From the NCBI GenBank assembly GCA_017469955.1, contig JAFUFJ010000007.1:62001-126000 (forward strand): a DNA stretch of 64,000 bases. The letters run 5' to 3'. The stretch comes from Prevotella sp. (GTDB lineage Bacteria > Bacteroidota > Bacteroidia > Bacteroidales > Bacteroidaceae). Position numbers and translations under genes: made by a program. Shown here piece after piece: positions 42,129-51,518 of this stretch; position 1 is the first letter of the stretch, and the number at the start of each line of letters is the position of its first letter. The notes under the pieces are model-generated. The model was given only the letters and a program-made list of their open reading frames with translations, ran no database searches and was not told the origin of the DNA.

Positions 42129-43276
42129 AGTTGGTTAGTATAGATTTCGACGATGCCTTTGGAGATGGCCTCCCAAGAGAGCGCCCCGTTTCCGTAGTCT
42201 TTGGCAATGTTGGCTCGCATTCCTTGCAAAAGCGTGGACGAACTGATGAGAGTTTCAATGGCAGATGCCAATGCAGAAGGATCTCTTGGAGGAACCAAAA
42301 GCCCGTGACGGCCGTCCTCTACCATCTCGGGAAGTCCTCCTACTCGAGTAGCTATAACAGGGCAATTAAGGGCAAAGGCAGACATGATGACCCCGCTTTG
42401 GGTAGCGTCAATGTATGGACAAACAAGGAATGCAGCATTCTTTATCAATCCCGCCAACTCTTCATCAGTGATATAGCGGTTGATGATTTTTACAAATCCA
42501 GCCTGTTCATAGGATGTTTTGTCAAAATAGAATCGTCCTTTGCCTGCAATGATGAGCTGTAGCGTAGAATGCTTGTCTTGCAGCAGAGTCATGGCTTCGC
42601 AAAGATACTCGATGCCTTTGTGAGGATTGATACTACCTGTAAAGAGCACATAATCTTTACTTTCAGGCAAAATAGGACGGGTTTGCTGTAGATGTGTGTA
42701 GATGCCAAGTCGGGAAAGATAGACTTGTCTCTTCTGCAAATGGTAGGTGTTGATGAAAGGTTCTCGTTGTGATTGGTTAAGAATGATAAAGCGGGAGACC
42801 ATACGGAATGCCACCCAACGATGGAATCTATTCAGTAAGTTCTCGTCACTGGAGTGGGGAAGTGGGTCGTGCATGGTCAATATCATGCGTCGGTGTAGCA
42901 GATAAAGAGGGAATGAACCATAGCGCAAAGGCCATGTAAAGTGAAGTATTTCGACATGCTTGCGTAGGAGAAAAACGACAAGAGAGAGGATTGCCAGTAC
43001 ATTGTTTGGTGACCAGTCGTGATGTCCTGGCATGTTAAGAACGAACGATTTCTCGGGGTTGACGTAGGGATAGATGTTCTGAAGGTCAGGATACTCGCTG
43101 ATAGGGTAGACGCCTCCTCGCGGTTTCAGTTTGCCGACGTTGATGAGAGTAGCCTGCCTTGTGTTGGCCGAAAGACACAAAACATAGGTAAGGTCGACCT
43201 CCTTCCGCAACTGTTGCAGCAGAGGTAAGTCGCAGTCGGCAAAGTGAGGGTATGAAAAGTAGGCTACTTTTTTCAT
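42125..43276 (-). CDS. Family 4 glycosyltransferase
   Basis: A 383-residue GT-B enzyme. Acceptor-half features include MILTMHDPLPHSS. The donor half has YVLFTGSINPHKGIEYLCEAM, LQLIIAGKGRF, then CPYIDATQSGVIMSAFALNCPVIATRVGGLPEMV, given here as the motif SAFALNCPVIATRVGGLPE. It ends with GRHGLLVPPRDPSALA, the usual GT4 C-terminal box. The start overlaps the upstream pyruvyltransferase stop by 4 nt. Donor sugar unknown. Confidence 0.9.
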   Translation of the reverse strand: MKKVAYFSYPHFADCDLPLLQQLRKEVDLTYVLCLSANTRQATLINVGKLKPRGGVYPISEYPDLQNIYPYVNPEKSFVLNMPGHHDWSPNNVLAILSLVVFLLRKHVEILHFTWPLRYGSFPLYLLHRRMILTMHDPLPHSSDENLLNRFHRWVAFRMVSRFIILNQSQREPFINTYHLQKRQVYLSRLGIYTHLQQTRPILPESKDYVLFTGSINPHKGIEYLCEAMTLLQDKHSTLQLIIAGKGRFYFDKTSYEQAGFVKIINRYITDEELAGLIKNAAFLVCPYIDATQSGVIMSAFALNCPVIATRVGGLPEMVEDGRHGLLVPPRDPSALASAIETLISSSTLLQGMRANIAKDYGNGALSWEAISKGIVEIYTNQL

Positions 43277-44502
43277 AGCTTAAAGGCTTTGAGTATGTTG
43301 TCCATCATTGTGTTGTAGCGCGAAAGGTAGTCGTCGGCAAATGCTTTTACCTTCTTTTTATCATAAGATTGTAGCTTGTCGAATACCTCTGTAGGGGTAG
43401 GTAGCGGACAGTTCTTTCTCAGACATGATACGCGATAGTCTCCCATGTCGGCCTCAGTGAGGATATGTTTGATTTTACTGGAGGCGTCACTTGTTACTAA
43501 TCCGTTGAGGTGGGTCGTGCCATATGTGTCGAAACAAAAGAAGGGAACTTGGTTATGCAGTGAAACAATGATAGGGTGCATATTGTTTCCAATGTAGGCA
43601 CTAGAGTGTTTGATGAGAGCATACCACTCCATAGCGTTAAGTGGAAGAGGAATTTCTTTGCTGAGCGAACCGAAACTTTTTCCGTGAGAAAATGGCAATG
43701 TCATACAGATATAGCCATGCTGGGTAGCGATATTTTCGAATTCTTCCAGCCATTCTTGAGTGACGGACTGGCGATAGTAGTCAAGAAGACTCACAAGAAT
43801 ATACTTCTCTGGAAGCTGAAATTTTTCTCTTATCTCGCTAAGGGTCGGAAGTTGGGATATGGCATTCTGGTTGAATGCAAATACAGGATCGGGGGTGATG
43901 TCAGGAATGCACTGTCCATCAGACAGGTATTCCATCATGTCTCGCGTCCAACTATCGCGAACAGAGAGGTAGGAATATTGGGCAATGCTGTGCTTCATTG
44001 CCCTTTTTGTTTTGTTTGGGATGAAGCGAAATGCCGAGTCCTGATTGGCAACTGACATCACTGCAACAGGAATAGGCTGGCTGAGCATACCGTTCCATAC
44101 GCCCCAATATGGGTTTGGGTACATGGCATCTGAGGTGTAATGGCGCATGGCTATGATCTTTTTGCAGGGGAAAACCAGACGCTCGGCCCATGGATGATGC
44201 TGGGCAACAGCATCACTTCCGATGATGACAGCTTCAATATTTTCTTTTTCGATGACGGATGCTACCTCTTCGACCGTACGGCAAAGTTCGGTTTCTATCC
44301 ATAGTTCTTTGCGAACTGTCAACTGTCTCTCGAATTGTTCTTTTGGTGTTTGTGAGGCATAATGCTCCTCTAAATCGGCAGGTATCCAATTGATGACAAT
44401 CGGGTAGTGTCCTTTTTTTATGAGATATACATAAGTAGAGAACAACTGAAGAGTTGCTCCGAAGTTACATGCGGAGTGATATGCCAACAGACCTATTTTC
44501 AT
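43273..44502 (-). CDS. Polysaccharide pyruvyl transferase family protein
   Basis: A 409-residue protein beginning KIGLLAYHSACNFGATLQLFSTY, the typical start of the CsaB/WcaK-type pyruvyl transferase family. Later it has AVIIGSDAVAQHHPW, LSVRDSWTRDMMEYL and YIGNNMHPIIVSL. The family adds ketal-linked pyruvate to sugars from phosphoenolpyruvate, making the polymer acidic. It overlaps both neighbours by 4 nt. The acceptor sugar is not predictable. Confidence 0.88.
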   Translation of the reverse strand: MKIGLLAYHSACNFGATLQLFSTYVYLIKKGHYPIVINWIPADLEEHYASQTPKEQFERQLTVRKELWIETELCRTVEEVASVIEKENIEAVIIGSDAVAQHHPWAERLVFPCKKIIAMRHYTSDAMYPNPYWGVWNGMLSQPIPVAVMSVANQDSAFRFIPNKTKRAMKHSIAQYSYLSVRDSWTRDMMEYLSDGQCIPDITPDPVFAFNQNAISQLPTLSEIREKFQLPEKYILVSLLDYYRQSVTQEWLEEFENIATQHGYICMTLPFSHGKSFGSLSKEIPLPLNAMEWYALIKHSSAYIGNNMHPIIVSLHNQVPFFCFDTYGTTHLNGLVTSDASSKIKHILTEADMGDYRVSCLRKNCPLPTPTEVFDKLQSYDKKKVKAFADDYLSRYNTMMDNILKAFKL

Positions 44503-45065
44503 ATAATATGCATGTTCGTAAATGGAACGTATTCAAGATTCCTTTCGGTTCTCTCGCCAATCTTTTTGGCAGGAATGCCTCCAACCACACAAAACGGCTC
44601 AACGTCTTTCGTGACGACTGCACCAGAAGCGACGACTGCACCATGGCCAATTGTTACGCCAGGCAGGATAATGGCGCGCGAACATATCCAGGCATAGTCT
44701 TCTATCGTGACCTTATCGCCGACTCCGTGAAAGTCTTTTGAATTCATTTCATGATGAAGACTCCATATGATGGCTTCATAAGCGATGGTGACATTGCGTC
44801 CAATGGTTAGTCCTTTGCGGGCATCGAGCAGGACTTTTGGCCCGATACTCGTTCCCTCACCGATATGTAAATCCTTGGGTGAGCGGATGTCAACAGAGGA
44901 AAACATGGCAACATTTCTTTCTATGTCAGCCCCCATCATGCGCAGAAGAATGCGCCTTAGATGGCGTGAAGGAGTATGGCGGACAATCCATATTTTCAGG
45001 TATTCGAAGGATAATTGCCAGTCCCAATATGATGTTTTAAGTATTTTCTTTATTTTCTTGAGCAT
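44499..45065 (-). CDS. Hexapeptide-repeat acyltransferase (WcaF/LacA-like)
   Basis: A 188-residue left-handed beta-helix O-acetyltransferase, probably using acetyl-CoA. Hexapeptide repeats are visible from about residue 70 (IGEGTSIGPKVLLDARKGLTIGRN) through DYAWICSRAIILPGVTIGHGAVVASGAVV to the end VVGGIPAKKIG. The region GAVVTKDVEPFCVVGG is typical. It would decorate the polysaccharide repeat unit. Its start overlaps the end of the flippase gene by 16 nt. Confidence 0.88.
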   Translation of the reverse strand: MLKKIKKILKTSYWDWQLSFEYLKIWIVRHTPSRHLRRILLRMMGADIERNVAMFSSVDIRSPKDLHIGEGTSIGPKVLLDARKGLTIGRNVTIAYEAIIWSLHHEMNSKDFHGVGDKVTIEDYAWICSRAIILPGVTIGHGAVVASGAVVTKDVEPFCVVGGIPAKKIGERTERNLEYVPFTNMHII

Positions 45066-46570
45066 AATTTCATGACAATTTTTAGAATGACTTGTCTTTC
45101 TCCTTCAGAAAGTACATATCGGTATGACAAGAAACCGAAGATGATTACATCAGAAAAGCCCACAATCAATAATCGGATAAATGACGAAGGCATGACCTGC
45201 GTGATACCGAAAAGCAGTAGGCCTGTGAGAATGATGAGTACCATTGGAGGAAGAATAGTCTTGCCAATGTAGTCGTAAATGAAAACGCCAACCAGTTTCC
45301 TTGCGAAGAGCAGACGTGCCGTAATGGCAATAACCTCAGTAATGCAGGCTGCCCATATTGCCCATGACGGAGAAAGTCCGACCGACAATGCCAGATGGGA
45401 CAATGGAATTGTAGATAGCAGGATGATGCATATGGTAATGGTGTACCACTTTATCTTGCCTGTAGACTGTATAGCAGACATCAGTCCCGTTGAGGCTTGC
45501 ATGATAAGAGCCAGCGTAATGATGGCACGAGTAAACTCGATGGTGTAGCGTGGAACTTCCGAAAGCCAGAGTTTAAGGATATAAGGCATTTCGACAATCA
45601 GTGGCAATGCAATGACTCCAAGGCTGAGAATAGAAAACTTTGTAAGTCCATAGGACATCGTAATGAGCCGGCTTCTCTCTTTGCTGCCTTCGCTTTGCAT
45701 CAGTTGGGGGTTTACGCTCTTTTGAATCGTCGAAGAGAAGTAGCTTAAAACACCATTCACATTGTTGGCAACATTATAAGCTGCATTCATTACGGTGTCA
45801 AAGAATCTGTTCAATACGATGTTGATACCTTGGCTGCGTCCCACCATGGCCAGTGCGGCCAAGGCATTCCATCCCGCATAGCTGAACATCTCTTTGAAGA
45901 GCGTATGATTACGGCAGGCATCCTTGTCGGGATAGAGTTTTGTGTATTTCTTGCGGGTATATATCCATTTCGATGTTAAAATGACGAAGGTCACGATAGT
46001 CAAAGCCAGTCCGTAAAACCCCAAACAGTCATACGCTACATAAGGCAATAGCAGGGCAACGCTCAGCCGTAATACCGATTCGATAATGCCAAAAATCGAG
46101 AAAGCCAGCATGTTCTCGTATGCGTTCAGAATGGCATCAAATGGAACAGTCAACACGGTGAATACCATATTGACGACCAGGAAATGGAATAAAAGTGTTG
46201 CGGTATCCAACCGCCCTTCGTCGATATTCAGATAATCTGTCAGCCAGGGAATCAGCAATTCTGTGGAAACCGCGATGATGAAGGCCAACAGTATATGCAG
46301 AATGAGGCTGATGTTGTATACTTCCAATAGTTTTATGTCATTGCCTTCACCCATTGTTACCGAGAGATAGCGTTGGGTTGATATGGTCATCGATGCATTC
46401 ATGAACGAAAGCATTGATATGACTCCTGCGATAAGACCATACAAGCCAAAGTCACTCTTGCCTAATGCGTCGAGCACCAAGGGCACTGTATATAGCGAGA
46501 TGGCCATGCATATTAGTATCTTCGCATACAGAATGACGGAATTGGCTATGATCTTATTCGTTGAGTGCAT
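45050..46570 (-). CDS. Wzx-type polysaccharide flippase
   Basis: A 506-residue integral membrane protein with about 14 helices (for example ILICMAISLYTVPLVLDALG and FGLYGLIAGVISMLSFMNASM at the N-terminus). It belongs to the MOP/PST exporter superfamily. It would move undecaprenyl-linked repeat units to the periplasmic side. The N-terminal TISTQRYLSVTMGEG pattern is common in Bacteroidetes O-antigen exporters. It overlaps the polymerase gene by 17 nt and the acetyltransferase gene by 16 nt. Confidence 0.88.
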   Translation of the reverse strand: MHSTNKIIANSVILYAKILICMAISLYTVPLVLDALGKSDFGLYGLIAGVISMLSFMNASMTISTQRYLSVTMGEGNDIKLLEVYNISLILHILLAFIIAVSTELLIPWLTDYLNIDEGRLDTATLLFHFLVVNMVFTVLTVPFDAILNAYENMLAFSIFGIIESVLRLSVALLLPYVAYDCLGFYGLALTIVTFVILTSKWIYTRKKYTKLYPDKDACRNHTLFKEMFSYAGWNALAALAMVGRSQGINIVLNRFFDTVMNAAYNVANNVNGVLSYFSSTIQKSVNPQLMQSEGSKERSRLITMSYGLTKFSILSLGVIALPLIVEMPYILKLWLSEVPRYTIEFTRAIITLALIMQASTGLMSAIQSTGKIKWYTITICIILLSTIPLSHLALSVGLSPSWAIWAACITEVIAITARLLFARKLVGVFIYDYIGKTILPPMVLIILTGLLLFGITQVMPSSFIRLLIVGFSDVIIFGFLSYRYVLSEGERQVILKIVMKLCSRK

Positions 46571-47762
46571 TTGTCTCTTGCGGTATCAGTAGATATTTAT
46601 TGCGTTTGAAGTTGCCGATGCAATAGCCTACGGTAAGCATGACAACGTTCATCCAATAGTAGATGGCAATGTGAGAAATCATTGACAGTACGAACATAAT
46701 GCTTGTCAGCATTGCCATTGAAGGGGCATATTCAGATTTTTCGCGAAGCATTTTTACCACATAGTAGCATAGGGAAATGAATGCGGAAAGGTAGAGTGTA
46801 ATGCCAATAATGCCGTAGTCATAGGTGATTTCGAGGAAATCGTTGTGAGCAGAAAGGTTAATTGGCGAGTTCTGCACGACCGCATTATAGCCATGACCGA
46901 AAAGCAACGAGCTGAGATCCGAATCCTCTATCATCTTCGCTGTGATGGCCCAAACAACAGTTCGGCCACTTCCATTGTCGTTACCGATGTTTTCAAACCG
47001 CTCGAAAAGAGTCTCTTCACCCATGTTTCCCAGCATGATGATGACAAAAGCAAACAGGGCTCCGATGATTAGACCGGCAAGAATCGAAGATGGCTTGATG
47101 CGGTTTGTGACGAATTGCATGCTGACGACATAGGTGATCAGCCCCAGAACCAACGCTACGATACCGGCTCTTTTGAAACTGATGAGAATCATGATCAAGA
47201 CCAGAAGCGACAAAGTCAGGCGTAGAGTCTTCGACTTGCAGAGCATCATCAGCGGGAGTATGTAGAGCAAATAGTAGGAGGAAATGAGGTGTGACTCTTC
47301 GGCAATGGCATTGAAGTTGAAAAATATCTTGAAGTATTGCCGTGTACAGATTGCCCCAATGGCAAGAAACATGATCAGGAACCATCGGTTATGGCCGTAG
47401 TTTCGTGCTATGTTATAGCTGAGCAGCAGCACAAGCAAAGGCATCCATGCCCCGATGATGTTGAAGGTAAGGCTGTCTCCAGAACGTGTTGTCAAGATTG
47501 TCGTGGGAATAATGACCCAGAAAAAGTAGGCAAGAAAGGCTGTTACGGTGAACGGAGGCTTGTAGAAATTCACGCCGGGCAGCATAAATATGGCTACGGC
47601 TCCGCCCCATAACATGAATGTTAAGGCAATGACATAGCGACCCAAACCAACGTCAAGGTAGCCGCCTTCCATCATTATCATGTTATATCCGCAGCATTCT
47701 GCCAGCAGGAAGATAAGGAAGCAGAAGAAAAACTTGACTATGTTTTCAATTGACAACTGCAT
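46554..47762 (-). CDS. Wzy-like polysaccharide polymerase
   Basis: A 402-residue membrane protein with about 11 helices and a large periplasmic loop (SSLLFGHGYNAVVQNSPINLSAHNDFLEI). The G-H-G-x-N and H-N-x-(F/Y)-L-E motif is the usual mark of O-antigen ligase/polymerase (Wzy_C) proteins. It would join repeat units in the periplasm. Start MQLSIENI at 47762 is preferred; the longer frame reaches back 39 nt further into wzz. It overlaps the Wzz-type gene by 17 nt. Confidence 0.85.
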   Translation of the reverse strand: MQLSIENIVKFFFCFLIFLLAECCGYNMIMMEGGYLDVGLGRYVIALTFMLWGGAVAIFMLPGVNFYKPPFTVTAFLAYFFWVIIPTTILTTRSGDSLTFNIIGAWMPLLVLLLSYNIARNYGHNRWFLIMFLAIGAICTRQYFKIFFNFNAIAEESHLISSYYLLYILPLMMLCKSKTLRLTLSLLVLIMILISFKRAGIVALVLGLITYVVSMQFVTNRIKPSSILAGLIIGALFAFVIIMLGNMGEETLFERFENIGNDNGSGRTVVWAITAKMIEDSDLSSLLFGHGYNAVVQNSPINLSAHNDFLEITYDYGIIGITLYLSAFISLCYYVVKMLREKSEYAPSMAMLTSIMFVLSMISHIAIYYWMNVVMLTVGYCIGNFKRNKYLLIPQETNALNE

Positions 47763-48792
47763 TCTTGTCTTTGTATATGATGCGCATGCCGTCGATGCCA
47801 AAGGCGAGCATGAGCATCATCAGTACGAAAATCATTCGTTTCGGACCGGCAGGTTTGATCGGCACGGCAGCACCTTTCAGCAGAGTAAAGGCCGGGGTGC
47901 GTTGCTGAAGTTTTGCCTGCGCAGCCTGCAACTGGTTGTTCATGGTGCTGTAGGTGTTGTATTTCAGCTGCATGTCGTTTTCCAAGTCGTCGCTTTTTGA
48001 CCTCACACTGATGAGAGAGGCGTCGGTATGTGAGTCGGCATATCCAGCATAAAGCCTTCGTGCCTGTTCATAGTCGGCGTGCGATTCTTTGACGAGTTTC
48101 TTGTAGTATTCAACGTCAATACGTGCTTTGTTCGTCCGGTAGTCAGTGATGAACGATTGCAGTTTGAGACGTATCGAGTCGGCTACAGTGGCACAAATGC
48201 GCTTGTCCTGGTCAGTCACGTTGATTGTGATGAGGCTTGTCTTTCGGTCAATAGAGCAATTGATGTTGTTGGCAATCATGTTGACAATGTTCTGTTGCAT
48301 CTTGTTGAGATGCAAAGGATCGATTTCTCCCTTTCCTGCCACTTCTCCTTTCTTGGTGAACAGACGCTTGATCTTTGCAATAACCTTTGTCCACCATGCG
48401 TGTTTCTGGTGCTTGGCCATGTAGGTGAAGTAGTCGGTTTTCAAGGTTCCTTCCTCATTTTCCACAGTCATCGGAAACAGTTGTACGATGAAGTCGTTGG
48501 TCTGCAGTAGTTCAGGATAGAGTTCAGGAGAAATGGCATCGGTGGTGGCCATGCTTCCTATGTCGAATCCGAACGATGATGCAAGGCTTCCTATTGCACC
48601 GTCGGCCAGCGAGTTGTCAAGCTCTGGCGCGAGCTTTATTTCCGAACGGTAGTAGCGGGGGATGCAGACGATGAACGCACTGGCAAGGATGAAGGTCGTT
48701 CCCAGCACCTTGCAAAAGTGGAGTTTCTTCGAGAAGAGCAGCTTGAAGATGTGTCCAAGGTCGATGACCTCTGTGTTTTTTGTCTCAGCCAT
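47746..48792 (-). CDS. Wzz-type chain-length regulator
   Basis: A 348-residue inner-membrane protein with a helix near each end (CKVLGTTFILASAFIVCI and PKRMIFVLMMLMLAFGIDGMRII). Between them lies a periplasmic helical domain (about 60-310). The proline-rich box before the second helix reads AAVPIKPAGPKRMIF, typical of Wzz/PCP proteins. No tyrosine-kinase (BY-kinase) domain is fused, and none is seen in the window. It sets polymer length together with the export protein whose gene lies 44 nt upstream. Confidence 0.9.
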   Translation of the reverse strand: MAETKNTEVIDLGHIFKLLFSKKLHFCKVLGTTFILASAFIVCIPRYYRSEIKLAPELDNSLADGAIGSLASSFGFDIGSMATTDAISPELYPELLQTNDFIVQLFPMTVENEEGTLKTDYFTYMAKHQKHAWWTKVIAKIKRLFTKKGEVAGKGEIDPLHLNKMQQNIVNMIANNINCSIDRKTSLITINVTDQDKRICATVADSIRLKLQSFITDYRTNKARIDVEYYKKLVKESHADYEQARRLYAGYADSHTDASLISVRSKSDDLENDMQLKYNTYSTMNNQLQAAQAKLQQRTPAFTLLKGAAVPIKPAGPKRMIFVLMMLMLAFGIDGMRIIYKDKNAVVN

Positions 48793-48836
48793 ATTAGTAT
48801 GTTTTAGGACTTTATGCTGTTGTTTTCAGGTTTTGC

Positions 48837-51407
48837 TTACAGGATGATGTTGGCAATGGTTGCGATGATGGCGGCAAACGAGCCTGCCGATGTGGCCATA
48901 CTCATTCTTTCGGCGGTCGTCATCTTGGCTACTGACTTGGCCGGAACTACGATTTCACAACCAGGCATCACCTTGGCGCTGTGGCCAACCTTCGACACCA
49001 TGCCGTTCATGTATATGATATATGTCTGGCTTTTCTTAGCCTTGCTGGAGAATCCGCCGGCCTGGTCAATGTAGTAGTTGACGCCTTTCCCCTTCACGTA
49101 GCCCACGGTGTTGGGGTAGAGCACTTCGCCGTTAATCTTGACTGTAGCCTCATACTGTGGGACGATGAGCCTGTCGCCTTCTCTCAACACGATGTCGTCG
49201 TTGCTGCCAGGGTTGTTGAGAGCCTTGTCAAGTTCGATACCTACGGGGTAGGAGTCTCCGATTTCATATTTCTTCATCTGCTGGCTTGAGCTGAGTGTCG
49301 ACATGTTGATGTTGCCCATTCGCGAGGCTTGTTCCTGCAAGTTGGTCTCCATCTCTTCGAGTGCCTTTTTCTTTGCAGCCTCGGCACGCAGTCGTTCTTC
49401 CTGAGTATATTTGCGTTCAAGGCGCGCACCGCTCACGAAAGCACGGTCGTTTACACCGCCGGCTTCTCTGATGAGGTCGCTCAGTCTCATGTTCTTTCGT
49501 GAGAGAGTATAGGTGCCACTGAACATAACCTCACCCTCAACGCTCACGTTTTGCTGCTTGTAGTATCCAGGGCTCTGGCGCACGTAGACCTCATCGAAGG
49601 GCATGAGTGTGAAGCCTGGTTCGCCGTCAATCACAAACCCCTCCTTCAGGGCGAAGGTGTAGGTGCGGGCAATCACGGTGTCTGTAGTGAGGGCTTGCGG
49701 GTTCATGATGCGTCGCGACACGTCGACTTTCACGGTCGAAGCGGTCTCTTTCAGTCCGCCTGCCTGCAGGATGAAGTCTTCAATGGTTTCGTCGTCGGCA
49801 TATTTATAGATGCCGGGATATTGCACTTCGCCGTGGATGGTGATGGTCTGGTCCTGCATCATCTCCTGCTTGGTGGGTATGAACAGCACGTCATTGGGCT
49901 GAAGGGCGATGTCGGGGCTGTCGCCTTTCATGATGCCGTCGACGTCAACAGGTATTACTTTCAGTGTTCTGTCTTCCTTCATGCGGTGCATTACGGCGTG
50001 GGCAGTGAAGGCTTCTTCAGTGACACCCTCAGCAGCCTCGAGCAGTGCTCTCACGCTGGCGATGTTGCCTCCTACCTGATACATGCCAGGACGGAACACT
50101 GCGCCCTTCAGTTCGACCATGTTTTCGAAGCGTTCAAGTATGGAGTCGACGCTGACAGAGTCTCCGTCGGCTACGTGGAACGAGCCCATGTCGAACTCTC
50201 CGACGTTGTAAACAGAGTATTCTCGACCAGTCTTCCTGACCACCCTGACCGACTTTTTGTAGGCGTCTCCTGTGAATCCTCCGGCAAAGTCGATAAGGGA
50301 GCCGATGCTTTCGTCGCGCTTCATCTCATAGAACATGGGGCGTTTGACCTTACCAGTGATGTTGACAAGGCAGTCATATGTCCCTACAACTATCTGATCA
50401 TTGTCAGCCAGGCGGATGTCACCTGAAAGTTTTCCGTTGAGCAAATAGTCGTAGACGTCGACGGTAGAGATGAGTCTGCCGTTGCGATAGACCTTGATGT
50501 TGCGCAAGGTTCCCAGCTCGCTTGGTCCGCCAGCCATGTATAATGCGTTGTAGACTGTCGAGAAGGCCGACAGCGTGTAGGTGCCTGGTACCACGACATC
50601 GCCTGCCACGTTGACCAGAATGGTGCGGGTTTGTCCGACCGACAGTTTCACTTGCGACCCGCCATAGCGTGCTCCGAGCTTCGAACGGAGCCTTGCGTTG
50701 GCCTGGTCGACGGTGAGTCCTGCCACTGTTATGGGACCTACGCCTTCGATGACGATTTCGCCGTCGGGCGAGATGGTGGCGTCAAGCGACTTCTGTGAGG
50801 CGCCATAGATGTCGACGATCACGGCATCTCCTGGTCCTAACAGGTAGTCTTTAGGCGTGGCGATGTTCATGTTGGGCTCGAAAGTGAGGTTCTGAATGTT
50901 GAACAGGTCGTGTCCGAACACTTTTCTTTTCTCCTTGTTCTGCTCGTCAAGTATCTGTTCAAGCCATGCAATAGAGTCAACGGGCATGATGCCGTCCATC
51001 GACTCTAACATCATCATGTATTCGTCATCATCCTCGTCATAGGTGTGGCGCTTGGTCTTCGGCTTCTGCATCCGCTGGCTCGACAGGTTGCCGTTAGGGT
51101 CGGTTTTCTCCTGCGAGTTGTTCTGGCGCAGGCGGTCTTCGCCGTTCTGCACGCCGAATTCTTCGTCAGCTGTGCCAAGTCCCTGCTGCTTTTGCAGGCG
51201 CTCCATCTTCTTGCGCACTCGTTGAACTTGCTGGATATCGATGCCACGCTGCAGCAGGCGGGTGGCAATTTCCTGTTGTGTACGTCCTGCTTCATGTTCT
51301 TTCAGGATGTAGCTCATGACCTGCTCGTCGGTCATAGTCGAGTTCTGGGCTGAGGCTGCCAGCGGACAGATGACGGCGATGAGCATACAGATGATAAGTC
51401 GTTTCAT
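48837..51407 (-). CDS. Polysaccharide export outer-membrane protein with multiple SLBB domains
   Basis: An 856-residue exporter, first gene of the locus. Signal peptide MKRLIICMLIAVICPLAASAQ. A helical, acidic stretch with Gln/Lys repeats follows (about 25-150). The poly_export domain begins at YLLGPGDAVIVDIYGASQKS. At least five SLBB-like repeats follow (VVVPGTYTLSAFSTVYNALYMAGG; VKRPMFYEMKRDES; VFRPGMYQVGG; VQYPGIYKYADDETIEDFILQAGG; VLYPNTVGYVKGKGVNYYIDQAGG, given by their core words). The C-terminus is one hydrophobic helix (AGSFAAIIATIANIIL). This is much larger than E. coli Wza (about 380 residues) but usual for Bacteroidetes. Confidence 0.92.
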   Translation of the reverse strand: MKRLIICMLIAVICPLAASAQNSTMTDEQVMSYILKEHEAGRTQQEIATRLLQRGIDIQQVQRVRKKMERLQKQQGLGTADEEFGVQNGEDRLRQNNSQEKTDPNGNLSSQRMQKPKTKRHTYDEDDDEYMMMLESMDGIMPVDSIAWLEQILDEQNKEKRKVFGHDLFNIQNLTFEPNMNIATPKDYLLGPGDAVIVDIYGASQKSLDATISPDGEIVIEGVGPITVAGLTVDQANARLRSKLGARYGGSQVKLSVGQTRTILVNVAGDVVVPGTYTLSAFSTVYNALYMAGGPSELGTLRNIKVYRNGRLISTVDVYDYLLNGKLSGDIRLADNDQIVVGTYDCLVNITGKVKRPMFYEMKRDESIGSLIDFAGGFTGDAYKKSVRVVRKTGREYSVYNVGEFDMGSFHVADGDSVSVDSILERFENMVELKGAVFRPGMYQVGGNIASVRALLEAAEGVTEEAFTAHAVMHRMKEDRTLKVIPVDVDGIMKGDSPDIALQPNDVLFIPTKQEMMQDQTITIHGEVQYPGIYKYADDETIEDFILQAGGLKETASTVKVDVSRRIMNPQALTTDTVIARTYTFALKEGFVIDGEPGFTLMPFDEVYVRQSPGYYKQQNVSVEGEVMFSGTYTLSRKNMRLSDLIREAGGVNDRAFVSGARLERKYTQEERLRAEAAKKKALEEMETNLQEQASRMGNINMSTLSSSQQMKKYEIGDSYPVGIELDKALNNPGSNDDIVLREGDRLIVPQYEATVKINGEVLYPNTVGYVKGKGVNYYIDQAGGFSSKAKKSQTYIIYMNGMVSKVGHSAKVMPGCEIVVPAKSVAKMTTAERMSMATSAGSFAAIIATIANIIL

Positions 51408-51510
51408 ATTGTTTGATTTATTGTTTTCTGTTAGTTTCTAACCTTGTTCCGTAGCTCCCCTTCTCGAAAGGGGTTATATAACATATAACTCGTTTTTTGC
51501 GAAATTGTTG

Positions 51511-51518
51511 CAAAGGTA
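51511..51518 (-). promoter_or_regulatory. -7 element of the polysaccharide operon promoter
   Basis: Minus-strand TACCTTTG (TAnnTTTG) about 100 nt upstream of the export gene start. The leader has no clear hairpin array. Confidence 0.5.
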